DNA of 21,754 nucleotides, taken from contig CANQKJ010000012.1 in the NCBI GenBank assembly GCA_947624465.1, forward strand, positions 1 through 21,754, written 5' to 3'. Of this stretch, positions 1 to 6,809 are shown in pieces. The notes under the pieces are model-generated. The model was not told where the DNA came from, ran no database searches, and saw only the letters and a program-made list of their open reading frames with translations. The number at the start of each line of letters is the position of its first letter. Within the stretch, counting starts at the first letter, position 1. The translations under genes were made by a program, and so were the position numbers. The stretch is from an uncultured Oscillospiraceae bacterium. GTDB taxonomy: Bacteria > Bacillota > Clostridia > Oscillospirales > Oscillospiraceae.

Positions 1-98
1 TCGATGCCGGACACGTTGCCCCAGGTGTAGGTGACCAGGTTCCGGCGGGGCAGCTCCATATTGGCCTCGTAGACCTTCTGTTTCAGCTCCTCCAGCAT
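1..98 (-). CDS. araD: L-ribulose-5-phosphate 4-epimerase, N-terminal part (cut by window edge)
   Basis: Only the first 32 codons are inside the window; the gene runs off the left edge. The protein begins [13 protein letters not shown] and continues through [14 protein letters not shown]. This closely matches the start of AraD, the class II aldolase-fold zinc enzyme that converts L-ribulose 5-phosphate to D-xylulose 5-phosphate. The TWGNVS segment is the family's phosphate-binding loop. The ATG lies one base after the TAA of the upstream kinase gene. Its ribosome binding site (GGAGGT, about 106-111 on the minus strand) is inside the last kinase codons, so the two are probably translationally coupled. 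The metal ligands and C-terminus cannot be seen. A related class II aldolase such as UlaF or SgbE is the main alternative. Confidence 0.88.
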   Translation of the reverse strand, partial: MLEELKQKVYEANMELPRRNLVTYTWGNVSGI

Positions 99-99
99 A

Positions 100-1653
100 T
101 TACAGCACCTCCGTTGCCAGCTTTTCCACGGACAGCAGGGCGCGGTATTGTTTCATGTAGGCGTTGAAGCCCTCCACGTCCTCCGCCAGCGGAGCCAGCG
201 TGGTCCCGGACACCCCAGCGAAAACGCGATGGTTCAGGTAATCCTCCAGCGTCTCCCCCTCCGCCCGGTTGAGCCGGTAGGCAGCCAGCAGCGCCATGCC
301 GTAGGGACCGCCCTCGCCGGCGGTCTCCATGCAGGTCACGGGGGCGCTGCAGGCAGCCGCCAGATATTTCTGCCCCACGCCGGGGGTCTTGAACAGGCCC
401 CCGTGGCCGGTGAGGACGTCGATGTTCACCCGCTCCTCCGCCAGGATGTCCATGCCGATCTTCAGCGTCGCCATGGTGGAGTAGAGCTGGGCCCGGAAGA
501 AGTTTGCCAGCGTGAATCTGCTGTCCGGCCGCCGGACCACCAGAGGCCGCCCCGCGTCCATGTGGGTCACGCCCTCGCCGGCCAGATAGTTGCACACCGT
601 CACGCCGCCGCAGTCCGGGTCGCCCTCCAGGCTTTTTTGGTACAGTTTGGTGTACAGTTCGCCGGTATCGGGGGCGGCGCCGAACAGCTCCGCGGTCTCC
701 CGCAGCACCCCCGCCCAGGCGTTGGTGTCGTTGGTGCAGTTGTTGCAGTGGACCATGGCCACCGGCCTGCCGGTGGGGGTGGTCACCAGGTCGATCTCCT
801 CATAGACCTTTTTCAGCGGCCGCTCCAGCACCACCATGGAAAAAATGGAGGTGCCGGCGGACACGTTGCCTGTCCGGGGCGCCACCGCGTTGGTGGCCGC
901 CATGCCGGTGCCCGCGTCGCCCTCGGCGGGGGCAAAGGGGATACCGGCCGGCAGCAGGCCGTCCAGCCGCGCGGCCCCCTCCGGGGTCAGGGAGCCGGCG
1001 TCCTCTCCCGCCGGCAGTACAGCGGGCAGGATGTCCTCCAGCCTCCAGGGCAGGTTTCGGTCCGAAATGAGATCGTCGAACTTCTCCAGCATATCCCTGT
1101 CATAGCAGAGATTTTCCGAGTCGATGGGGAACATCCCGGAGGCCTCGCCGATGCCCACGGCGTTCACTCCGGTGAGCATATAGTGGACATATCCCGCCAG
1201 GGTGGTGATATGGGCGATGCGCGAAATATGCGCTTCCCCGTCCAGCACCGCCTGATACAGGTGGGCGATGGACCACCGCTGGGGGATGTTGAAGCCGAAC
1301 AGGGAGGTCAGTTCCTCCGAGGCCCGGCCCGTCATGGTATTCTGCCAGGTGCGGAAGGGGACCAGCAGTTTCCAGTCCGCGTCAAAGGCCAGATAGCCGT
1401 GCATCATGGCGGACACGCCCATGGCCCTGACGCGTTCCCGGCCCTCCACGCCGGCGATGGCCGCCTTCAGCCCGGTCCACACCTCGTCCAGGGAATAGGT
1501 CCAGACGCCGTTTTCATAGCGGCTGGCCCATGTGTAGTCCCCGGAGGAGACCGGGGCATGGCTCCCGTCGATGGCCACCGCCTTGATCCGGGTAGAGCCA
1601 AGCTCGATGCCTAAGCAAAGATCATTTCCGTGTATCGTAGGTTCCCGCTGCAT
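100..1653 (-). CDS. FGGY-family carbohydrate kinase, probable L-ribulokinase
   Basis: This 517-residue protein has the FGGY kinase layout. The first phosphate loop is at residues 15-25 ([10 protein letters not shown]). A GDAGTG segment at 245-250 carries the likely catalytic aspartate D246. A GNVSAGTS nucleotide-binding loop lies at 262-269, and a C-terminal [10 protein letters not shown] segment should contact the adenine. It phosphorylates a ketose in the cytoplasm. The sequence is unlike E. coli AraB and resembles the FGGY proteins that serve as ribulokinase in some gut bacteria. The araD gene one base downstream supports L-ribulose as substrate (inference); xylulose is the main alternative. 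The ATG follows an AAGGAGG site with about 8-base spacing and sits just behind a good promoter. I left the symbol blank because substrate specificity cannot be read from sequence. Confidence 0.88.
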   Translation of the reverse strand: MQREPTIHGNDLCLGIELGSTRIKAVAIDGSHAPVSSGDYTWASRYENGVWTYSLDEVWTGLKAAIAGVEGRERVRAMGVSAMMHGYLAFDADWKLLVPFRTWQNTMTGRASEELTSLFGFNIPQRWSIAHLYQAVLDGEAHISRIAHITTLAGYVHYMLTGVNAVGIGEASGMFPIDSENLCYDRDMLEKFDDLISDRNLPWRLEDILPAVLPAGEDAGSLTPEGAARLDGLLPAGIPFAPAEGDAGTGMAATNAVAPRTGNVSAGTSIFSMVVLERPLKKVYEEIDLVTTPTGRPVAMVHCNNCTNDTNAWAGVLRETAELFGAAPDTGELYTKLYQKSLEGDPDCGGVTVCNYLAGEGVTHMDAGRPLVVRRPDSRFTLANFFRAQLYSTMATLKIGMDILAEERVNIDVLTGHGGLFKTPGVGQKYLAAACSAPVTCMETAGEGGPYGMALLAAYRLNRAEGETLEDYLNHRVFAGVSGTTLAPLAEDVEGFNAYMKQYRALLSVEKLATEVL

Positions 1654-1674
1654 GGTCTGCGCCTCCTTTTTTGC

Positions 1675-1704
1675 ATTATATCATGATCCGTTTTCACAAT
1701 TCAA
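1675..1704 (-). promoter_or_regulatory. Sigma-A-type promoter of the kinase-araD operon
   Basis: On the minus strand, TTGAAT (1699-1704) is followed by an 18-base spacer and a perfect TATAAT (1675-1680). Transcription would start near 1668, giving a leader of only about 15 bases that is almost entirely ribosome binding site. The spacer contains TGAAAACGGATCAT (1683-1696). Its left half fits the CcpA cre consensus (TGNAANCG), but the right half does not, so catabolite repression is only a suggestion. Confidence 0.65.
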
Positions 1705-1727
1705 CGCTGCGGCGTGATTCCCGGCAC

Positions 1728-1764
1728 AAAAAAGCGGCGGGAGAGTCCCTACTGCTCCCGCAGC
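1728..1764 (-). terminator. Intrinsic terminator of the regulator-MATE operon
   Basis: Read on the minus strand, GCTGCGGGAG pairs with CTCCCGCCGC (10 bp with one mismatch) around an 11-base loop and is followed by six T. The 5' arm and loop include the last codons and the TAG stop of the MATE gene, so termination begins inside the coding sequence. It separates this operon from the kinase promoter about 25 bases further on. Confidence 0.8.
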
Positions 1765-3098
1765 ATTTTTCGTCCCAAAAGGAGCCCGGCCACGATCAGG
1801 CCGAATATCTCCGCGATGAGAAATGCCCACCACACCCGATCCACCGAGCCGGTAAGACTGAGCGCCCAGGCGGCAGGAAGCAGCCCAAACACCTGCCTGC
1901 ACAGGGACACCACGCTGGATGAGATACCGTCCCCAAGGGCCTGGAAATACCCACTGAAAATGATGCTCAAAGCCGCGAAGCCGAAGCCAAGGCAGCCGAT
2001 GCGGAGCGCTGTGACCCCAATACGCAGGAACTCCTCAGACGGACTGAAAAATCCCAGCAGAAGCCGGGGGCAGGCCAGGAAGACGAACATACCCAGCAGA
2101 GCGATCCCCACCGCCAGGATGGCGGTGTCCCTGATACTCTCCCGCATTCTTTGGCGCAGGCCGGCCCCATAGTTGTATGCCACGATGGAGATCACCGCGG
2201 TGTTCAGGCCGTAAATGGGCATAAAGAAGAAACTCTGGAGCCGATAATAGATCCCTACCACCCCGGTGGCGGCCTCGCTGAATCCCTGAAAGATCTGATT
2301 CAGCGCGAAATTCACCACGGAATTGATCCCCACCATGATCAGGCTTGGGATGCCCACAGCCAAAATCGGGCGTACGGTCCTGATGTCCGGGCGCAGGAAT
2401 CGAAGCCCGAAGCGAATGTCCGAATTGAACCGCAGGTTGAAAAACAGGGCGATCCCCGCGGCAAACCACTGGGAAAAAACCGTGGCCGCGGCCGCGCCGG
2501 CAATTCCCATTCCCGCGCCGAAGATGAGGATGGGGTCCAGTACGGTATTCGTTCCCGCACCGATACACTGGGCGATTATGGAATAGATCGATCGGCCGGA
2601 CGCCTGCAGGGAACGCTCCAGCAGGATCTCCGCCAGCACGCCAAAGGAAAAGATGCTGCAAATACCCGTATACCGGATGCCGTTGGCGATGGTCTCCGCC
2701 TGTTCGGACTGGACCAGATAAAAGGACCGGACGCCGAACAGGCCGAACAGCAAAAAGCCCAGGGCGACGAGGAGACTCATAAAGAGTCCGTTGCCCAGCG
2801 CGCGGCTGGCTCCCTGCCGGTCCCCCGAACCAAGGGCTCTGGACAGCAGCGCGTTTACACCCACCGCCATGCTGGTGGCAAAGCCGATCAAGAGGTTTTG
2901 CACCGGCTGGGCCAGGGAGATCGCCGTCACCGCGCTGTCTGAGATGCGGGCAATGTAGATGCCGTCTACAACGCCGTACAGGGCCTGGACCAGCATGGAC
3001 GCGGCCACAGGAAGGGCCATCACCACGATCAGCCGCCAGATCCCCATGATCCCGAGCTTGTTTTCAGCGGGACCCGCTGTTTTTTCTTTACGCTCCAT
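1749..3098 (-). CDS. MATE-family efflux transporter
   Basis: This 449-residue integral membrane protein has about twelve predicted hydrophobic segments in two similar halves, the usual length and form of MATE exporters. The N-terminal region PVAASMLVQALYGVVDGIYI, then a segment with AVTAISLAQPVQNL and a loop GVNALLSRALGSGD, are typical of bacterial NorM/DinF-like members. Such proteins use a sodium or proton gradient to expel small organic molecules. The substrate cannot be read from sequence. The ATG follows AGGAG with about 8-base spacing. The gene is third in a minus-strand unit behind an AraC-GH39 protein and a metallo-beta-lactamase-fold hydrolase, and it ends at an intrinsic terminator. 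Position behind a carbohydrate-responsive regulator suggests export of a compound linked to glycoside breakdown (inference). Confidence 0.92.
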   Translation of the reverse strand: MERKEKTAGPAENKLGIMGIWRLIVVMALPVAASMLVQALYGVVDGIYIARISDSAVTAISLAQPVQNLLIGFATSMAVGVNALLSRALGSGDRQGASRALGNGLFMSLLVALGFLLFGLFGVRSFYLVQSEQAETIANGIRYTGICSIFSFGVLAEILLERSLQASGRSIYSIIAQCIGAGTNTVLDPILIFGAGMGIAGAAAATVFSQWFAAGIALFFNLRFNSDIRFGLRFLRPDIRTVRPILAVGIPSLIMVGINSVVNFALNQIFQGFSEAATGVVGIYYRLQSFFFMPIYGLNTAVISIVAYNYGAGLRQRMRESIRDTAILAVGIALLGMFVFLACPRLLLGFFSPSEEFLRIGVTALRIGCLGFGFAALSIIFSGYFQALGDGISSSVVSLCRQVFGLLPAAWALSLTGSVDRVWWAFLIAEIFGLIVAGLLLGRKMLREQ

Positions 3099-3151
3099 TC
3101 GCGATCTCCTGTCTCAGACGCCGCTGCGCACAGCCCATCAACGCCGGCGGA

Positions 3152-4003
3152 CTACCTGACCCTTGCCGGGTCATAGACGATGTTCCCGGAGCCGCCGTCC
3201 ACCCGGGTGAAGGTGGTGAAGTCCATGGCCTTGGCGATACACACGGCCTCTCCGTGGAAGCCCCGGAAGGGCTGGTCGTCCGTCTCGCCCCGGAGGATGT
3301 CGCCGCAGACGGCGATAACGCTGTCGATGAGGCCGGGGTCGCCCTCTCCGCCGGGCCCGTGGCAGAGCAGGACGCGGTCATACCGGCCCGCCACCGCCGC
3401 CCGCAGCCGGAGGAGCATCTCCCGGTACTCCGTCACCGTGGAGCAGGAGGGATCGAACAGGTAGGTAAAGGGATTGCAGGCGTCCCCCAGCAGAAGGGTC
3501 CGCAGCTCCGGGATGAGGATGGTCACGCACCCCGGCGTGTGTCCGGCCCCCTCGTTGATCTCCAGGGTGACCCCGCCCAAATCGAACGTGTCCCCAGGGC
3601 GGAGGGGGCGGAACTGGTCGAAGGGCCTGGGAGGCGTCAGCATTTCGGCGGTGACCTCCGCCGTCTCCGGCAGGCCGCCGGTGACCGTGCTGCCGTGGAT
3701 GTAGCCCACCCGTCTGTCCGGGGCGCTGTGCTCCGCGTATACCTCGCGGTCCAGCGGGCTGAGCCACGCCTCCGGGAAGGCTCCCGCCCCCATGGCGTGG
3801 TCCACGTGGCCGTGGGTGATGATCACCTTCACCGGCAGGTCCGTCAGGGCGCGGACGCACTCGTCCAGGGGGCCGCAGCCCACGCCGGTGTCCAGCAGGG
3901 CGGCCTCCCGGTCCCCTTTGACCAGATACATATGGGTGCCGGCGATGTCGGTGATGCGCGTGATGCGGTCATTGACGGGCTGGGTGCGGAATCTGTCTGT
4001 CAT
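3152..4003 (-). CDS. Metallo-beta-lactamase-fold hydrolase
   Basis: This 283-residue cytoplasmic protein shows the full binuclear metal site of the MBL fold: THGHVDH (H64, H66, D68, H69), GHTPG (H155), GDAC (D174) and a later LCHGPG (H215). This is the glyoxalase-II-like branch, whose members hydrolyse thioesters, lactones, esters or phosphodiesters; the substrate is unknown here. There is no signal peptide, so it is not a secreted beta-lactamase. The ATG has an AAAGGA site about 10 bases upstream. It starts 30 bases after the AraC-GH39 stop and is followed 53 bases later by the MATE gene, so the three are probably one transcript. A role on an acyl or lactone group of an imported glycoside is possible but unproven. 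Confidence 0.87.
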   Translation of the reverse strand: MTDRFRTQPVNDRITRITDIAGTHMYLVKGDREAALLDTGVGCGPLDECVRALTDLPVKVIITHGHVDHAMGAGAFPEAWLSPLDREVYAEHSAPDRRVGYIHGSTVTGGLPETAEVTAEMLTPPRPFDQFRPLRPGDTFDLGGVTLEINEGAGHTPGCVTILIPELRTLLLGDACNPFTYLFDPSCSTVTEYREMLLRLRAAVAGRYDRVLLCHGPGGEGDPGLIDSVIAVCGDILRGETDDQPFRGFHGEAVCIAKAMDFTTFTRVDGGSGNIVYDPARVR

Positions 4004-4033
4004 ATCGCGCTCGTCCTTTCTGTTCGGGGATGT

Positions 4034-6547
4034 TCAGCGGGGCTCCGGGACGATCTCGGCAAAGCGGATCTCCAAGGGCTCCAGGGTGGGGGAATAGGTG
4101 AGCCGGCCCTTTTCGCAGGTCAGGTACTCCGCGTGGAAGCCGGGGAGGCAGGAGCGGCTGTAGGTCTCGCTGTCGGCGGCGGAGAGGGGCATGGCCCCCA
4201 TCTTGACCCACAAATCGTAGGCGGAGCCGTACTCCCGATTGACGAAGTACTCCCGGACCACGTACCGCCCGTCCTCCATGCCGGCGAGGGGGATGGAGAG
4301 GGCCAGCCGGCGGGACATATCGAAGGGGGCGTACCGGCTGGTGGCGGTGACGCCCACGGCGTCCCCCGCGGCGAAGAGGTCGCCGTAGTGGACGTAGTGA
4401 TAGGTGACGATCTGGATGCGCCCGCCCTTCCGGGTGACGAAATAGCCGTCCCCCTGGGCCAGCAGCTCGTCCCCCAGACGGGCGGCGAAGTCCAGGGCGT
4501 AGAACACGCTTTTCCGCACGCCGTTCATGGTGTAGACGCCCAGGCCGCCGTGGAAGGGATGCTCGCTGTCCGGCAGGGGGTTCTCCTCGATGAGGTCGGT
4601 GAGGCTCCAGTAGCCGAAGCTGTCCAGCCGGTCATAGTTCTCCAGCAGGTTCTTCAGGATGTAGCAGGACTTGAAGCAGGTGTCGCTGATGAGGTTCCGG
4701 TGGGAGAAGGTCAGGTTCCACTCGGTGAGCCATACCGGCAGATCGCCCACCCCCAGCTGGGAGAACAGCTCCCGCACGGCGGTGATGAACCGGGCGAAGT
4801 CGTCGCTCTCGGTGGGGAAGCGGGAGCTGGGCGCGTTGGAGAGGTTCAGGTCCACCGCCTCCCGGGGGATGACGTCGGAGTAGTAGTGGATATTCATAAA
4901 GTCCGGCCTGCACCCGTGGGAGAGGGTGTAGCGGACAAAGTTGGTGAGGAAGGCCGGCTCTCCGTTCCGGCGCATATACAGCAGGGCCGGGGAGCCGAAG
5001 CGGATGTCCGGGCAGACCGACTTCACCGTGTCATAGGTGTTCTTATAAAAGTCGCAGAAGCGGGGGAAGTCGCCGAAGCCGAACATCTTTGGGGAGGTCT
5101 CCGGCTCACACCAGACGCAGAAGGGCCAGGTGACGACCTCATCCCGGCCGAAGCGGGCGATGAGGTGCCGGGTAAAGTCGCCGATGAGGCTGTTCCACTC
5201 GCCCATATCCCGGGGCGGGCTGGTGTTGAAGGGGTTGTAAAACACGGTCTTGCCCGGATCGCTGGCCAGGGCGGCGGGCATGAAGGACAGCTGGATGATG
5301 GGCTTCATGCCGATGGACAGCAGGAACTCCAGCGCCGAGTCCACCATCTGATAGCGGAACTGCAGGGTGCCGTCGGCCAGCCGGCCGCAGACCATCATGT
5401 CGTCGGAGAGGATGCCGTGGAACTTGATGTATTTGTAACCCACGGCGCTGTGGAGGTCCCGGAGCATCTGCCGGACGTCGTGATTCAGCAGGTCCCGGGC
5501 CCGGCCCACCCCGATGGAATTTTTGAAGTTGTGGGTGAGCCGCCTCTGCACACGCTCCACGTCGACCGGGGGGACGGGGACCCGGTCCACCGCGGCGGCG
5601 GCGGTGGGAAGCTGCACGGATCCCTTCTGTTCCGCCGGGATGTACTTTTGCAGGATGTGGAAGTAGTTGGACGGCTCTGCCGCCAGATAGTTGAGCCCCT
5701 GCCCGTCGTCCAGCGTGAGCTGCCGGTCCTTATCCCGCTTCCGGTAGGCGCTGGGGGTGACGCCGAACCTGGCCTTGAACGCCCGGATGAAGGTGTGTAC
5801 CTCCGGGAAGCCGTTGTCGGCGGCCACCCGCTCCGCCGTGTGGTCGGTGCCGGTCAGGTCCCGGAGGGCGTGGTCCAGCTTCACGTCGGTGTAGTACTGG
5901 GTGAACTTCACCCCCATGTGCCGGCTGAAAAAGGCGGAGAGGTAGGGCACGGACAGCTGCTGGCTGGCCGCCAGGTCGCCCAGGCTGATGTCCTCCCGGT
6001 AGTGGGCCTCGATATAGTCCATGATCTCGGACAGGCGCCGGGTGTATTTCAGCCGGACCTTGGACTGCCCCTCCCCGGCGACCCGGAAATTGGCCGTCAG
6101 CTCCGCCAGCAGATAGTAGCAGATGCCGTAGTTCCGGTAGTCCGCCCCCGGCTGCCGGTTGATGTTGTTGAAGACCAGCTGGGCGATGGCCCAGCGGAGA
6201 TCGTCGTACCGGCCGGGGGCAGGGTCGGCGGCGCTGTTGCAGTCGAACTCCAGGTCCTCCGGATCGCTCTCCCCCAGCCGGAACAGCTCCGGCCGGAACT
6301 GCAGGCCGATCATCGCCGCGCCCTCCTCGGAGCTGAGGCCGTGGATGCTGTTGGAGTTGATCAGGATCACATCGCCCTCGCCCAGGACAAAGGCCTGCTC
6401 ATCCATGCTGACGCGGACCGTCCCCTCCAGGACCAGCAGCATCTCCAGGCTGCGGTGCCAGTGGCGGGCCACGCTTCCGATCCTGTGCAGAAAGACCTTG
6501 AGGCGCAGGTTTTGCGGGAACTTGATGATCTCATGCCGTTCTTCCAT
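4034..6547 (-). CDS. AraC-family regulator fused to a GH39 glycosidase domain
   Basis: This is an 837-residue protein from the ATG at 6547. Residues about 10-95 form a cupin-like sensor domain and about 164-266 the two helix-turn-helix units of AraC/XylS regulators, ending in FIRAFKARFGVTPSAYRK. From about 320 on the protein is a GH39 (beta-xylosidase-type) barrel plus a beta domain. WCEPE (general acid E481) and LTEWN (nucleophile E609) match the two catalytic glutamates of GH39, so hydrolysis could be intact. No signal peptide is present, as fits a DNA-binding protein. It heads an operon with an MBL hydrolase and a MATE pump and is divergent from an ABC importer, which it probably controls (inference). 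An in-frame GTG at 6559 would add four residues, but GGAGGG lies just before the ATG and the GTG has no such site. Confidence 0.92.
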   Translation of the reverse strand: MEERHEIIKFPQNLRLKVFLHRIGSVARHWHRSLEMLLVLEGTVRVSMDEQAFVLGEGDVILINSNSIHGLSSEEGAAMIGLQFRPELFRLGESDPEDLEFDCNSAADPAPGRYDDLRWAIAQLVFNNINRQPGADYRNYGICYYLLAELTANFRVAGEGQSKVRLKYTRRLSEIMDYIEAHYREDISLGDLAASQQLSVPYLSAFFSRHMGVKFTQYYTDVKLDHALRDLTGTDHTAERVAADNGFPEVHTFIRAFKARFGVTPSAYRKRDKDRQLTLDDGQGLNYLAAEPSNYFHILQKYIPAEQKGSVQLPTAAAAVDRVPVPPVDVERVQRRLTHNFKNSIGVGRARDLLNHDVRQMLRDLHSAVGYKYIKFHGILSDDMMVCGRLADGTLQFRYQMVDSALEFLLSIGMKPIIQLSFMPAALASDPGKTVFYNPFNTSPPRDMGEWNSLIGDFTRHLIARFGRDEVVTWPFCVWCEPETSPKMFGFGDFPRFCDFYKNTYDTVKSVCPDIRFGSPALLYMRRNGEPAFLTNFVRYTLSHGCRPDFMNIHYYSDVIPREAVDLNLSNAPSSRFPTESDDFARFITAVRELFSQLGVGDLPVWLTEWNLTFSHRNLISDTCFKSCYILKNLLENYDRLDSFGYWSLTDLIEENPLPDSEHPFHGGLGVYTMNGVRKSVFYALDFAARLGDELLAQGDGYFVTRKGGRIQIVTYHYVHYGDLFAAGDAVGVTATSRYAPFDMSRRLALSIPLAGMEDGRYVVREYFVNREYGSAYDLWVKMGAMPLSAADSETYSRSCLPGFHAEYLTCEKGRLTYSPTLEPLEIRFAEIVPEPR

Positions 6548-6551
6548 GATA

Positions 6552-6557
6552 CCCTCC
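6552..6557 (-). promoter_or_regulatory. Ribosome binding site that decides the AraC-GH39 start
   Basis: GGAGGG on the minus strand lies 4-5 bases before the ATG at 6545-6547. The upstream GTG at 6559 is preceded by no purine-rich site and would start only about 11 bases into the predicted transcript. This favours the ATG. Confidence 0.7.
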
Positions 6558-6576
6558 ACCCCGAATTGATGCCCCT

Positions 6577-6605
6577 ATTATAGCAGACCCGGCGGCGGCT
6601 ATCAA
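6577..6605 (-). promoter_or_regulatory. Sigma-A-type promoter of the AraC-GH39 operon
   Basis: On the minus strand, TTGATA (6600-6605), a 17-base spacer and a perfect TATAAT (6577-6582) give a near-consensus promoter. The start site would be near 6570, about 23 bases before the ATG. The inverted repeat at 6655-6680 lies roughly 50 bases upstream of the -35 box, a plausible place for activation or looping. Confidence 0.75.
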
Positions 6606-6654
6606 GCGGAATGTACAAAATTTAATGTCTTTCTTTTTGGGGCGGCTGTGGGAA

Positions 6655-6680
6655 ATGAACGGCGCGTAAAAATTGTTCAT
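6655..6680. promoter_or_regulatory. Inverted repeat, candidate operator in the divergent region
   Basis: ATGAAC (6655-6660) and GTTCAT (6675-6680) are perfect inverted copies separated by 14 bases, so half-site centres are 20 bp apart, close to two helical turns. The repeat lies between the two divergent promoters, upstream of the -35 boxes of both. A site for the AraC-GH39 regulator or a LacI-type protein is possible; which one binds cannot be seen. Confidence 0.4.
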
Positions 6681-6754
6681 GAAAATCAAAAAATTTGCCA
6701 TTGCCGCCCTGTGTGCAAAAGTGTTAAACTGTCAGAGTAATTCAAACGGCGCGT
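6658..6754. repeat. 10-bp direct repeat AACGGCGCGT (two copies)
   Basis: The identical decamer AACGGCGCGT occurs at 6658-6667 and 6745-6754, 87 bp apart, in an otherwise AT-rich regulatory gap. The first copy overlaps the inverted repeat and the second lies just downstream of the proposed importer promoter. AraC-family proteins often bind direct repeats, so these could be paired sites for looping. Chance recurrence is not excluded. Confidence 0.4.
6701..6730 (+). promoter_or_regulatory. Possible promoter of the ABC importer operon
   Basis: TTGCCG (6701-6706), an 18-base spacer and TAAACT (6725-6730) form a weak sigma-A-like promoter about 80 bases before the ATPase gene. The poor -10 box would suit a promoter that needs an activator such as the divergent AraC-type protein. 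Other choices in this AT-rich stretch are possible. Confidence 0.35.
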
Positions 6755-6809
6755 CTTGCAAAATGCCGAAAAGGAACTGTGAAAACCATTCAGCGGAGGG
6801 AGAAAGGCT

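Noticed and set aside
3254..6583. A 1109-codon open frame on the plus strand opposite the AraC-GH39 and MBL genes
   Set aside because: It is a shadow of GC-rich codons in the genes on the other strand. Its translation is rich in G, V, H, Q and A repeats with no recognisable domain, while both minus-strand genes have full catalytic motifs and proper ribosome binding sites.
6683..6790. CcpA-type cre site in the importer promoter region
   Set aside because: Several TGNAAN stretches occur, but none has the central CG and a matching right half.
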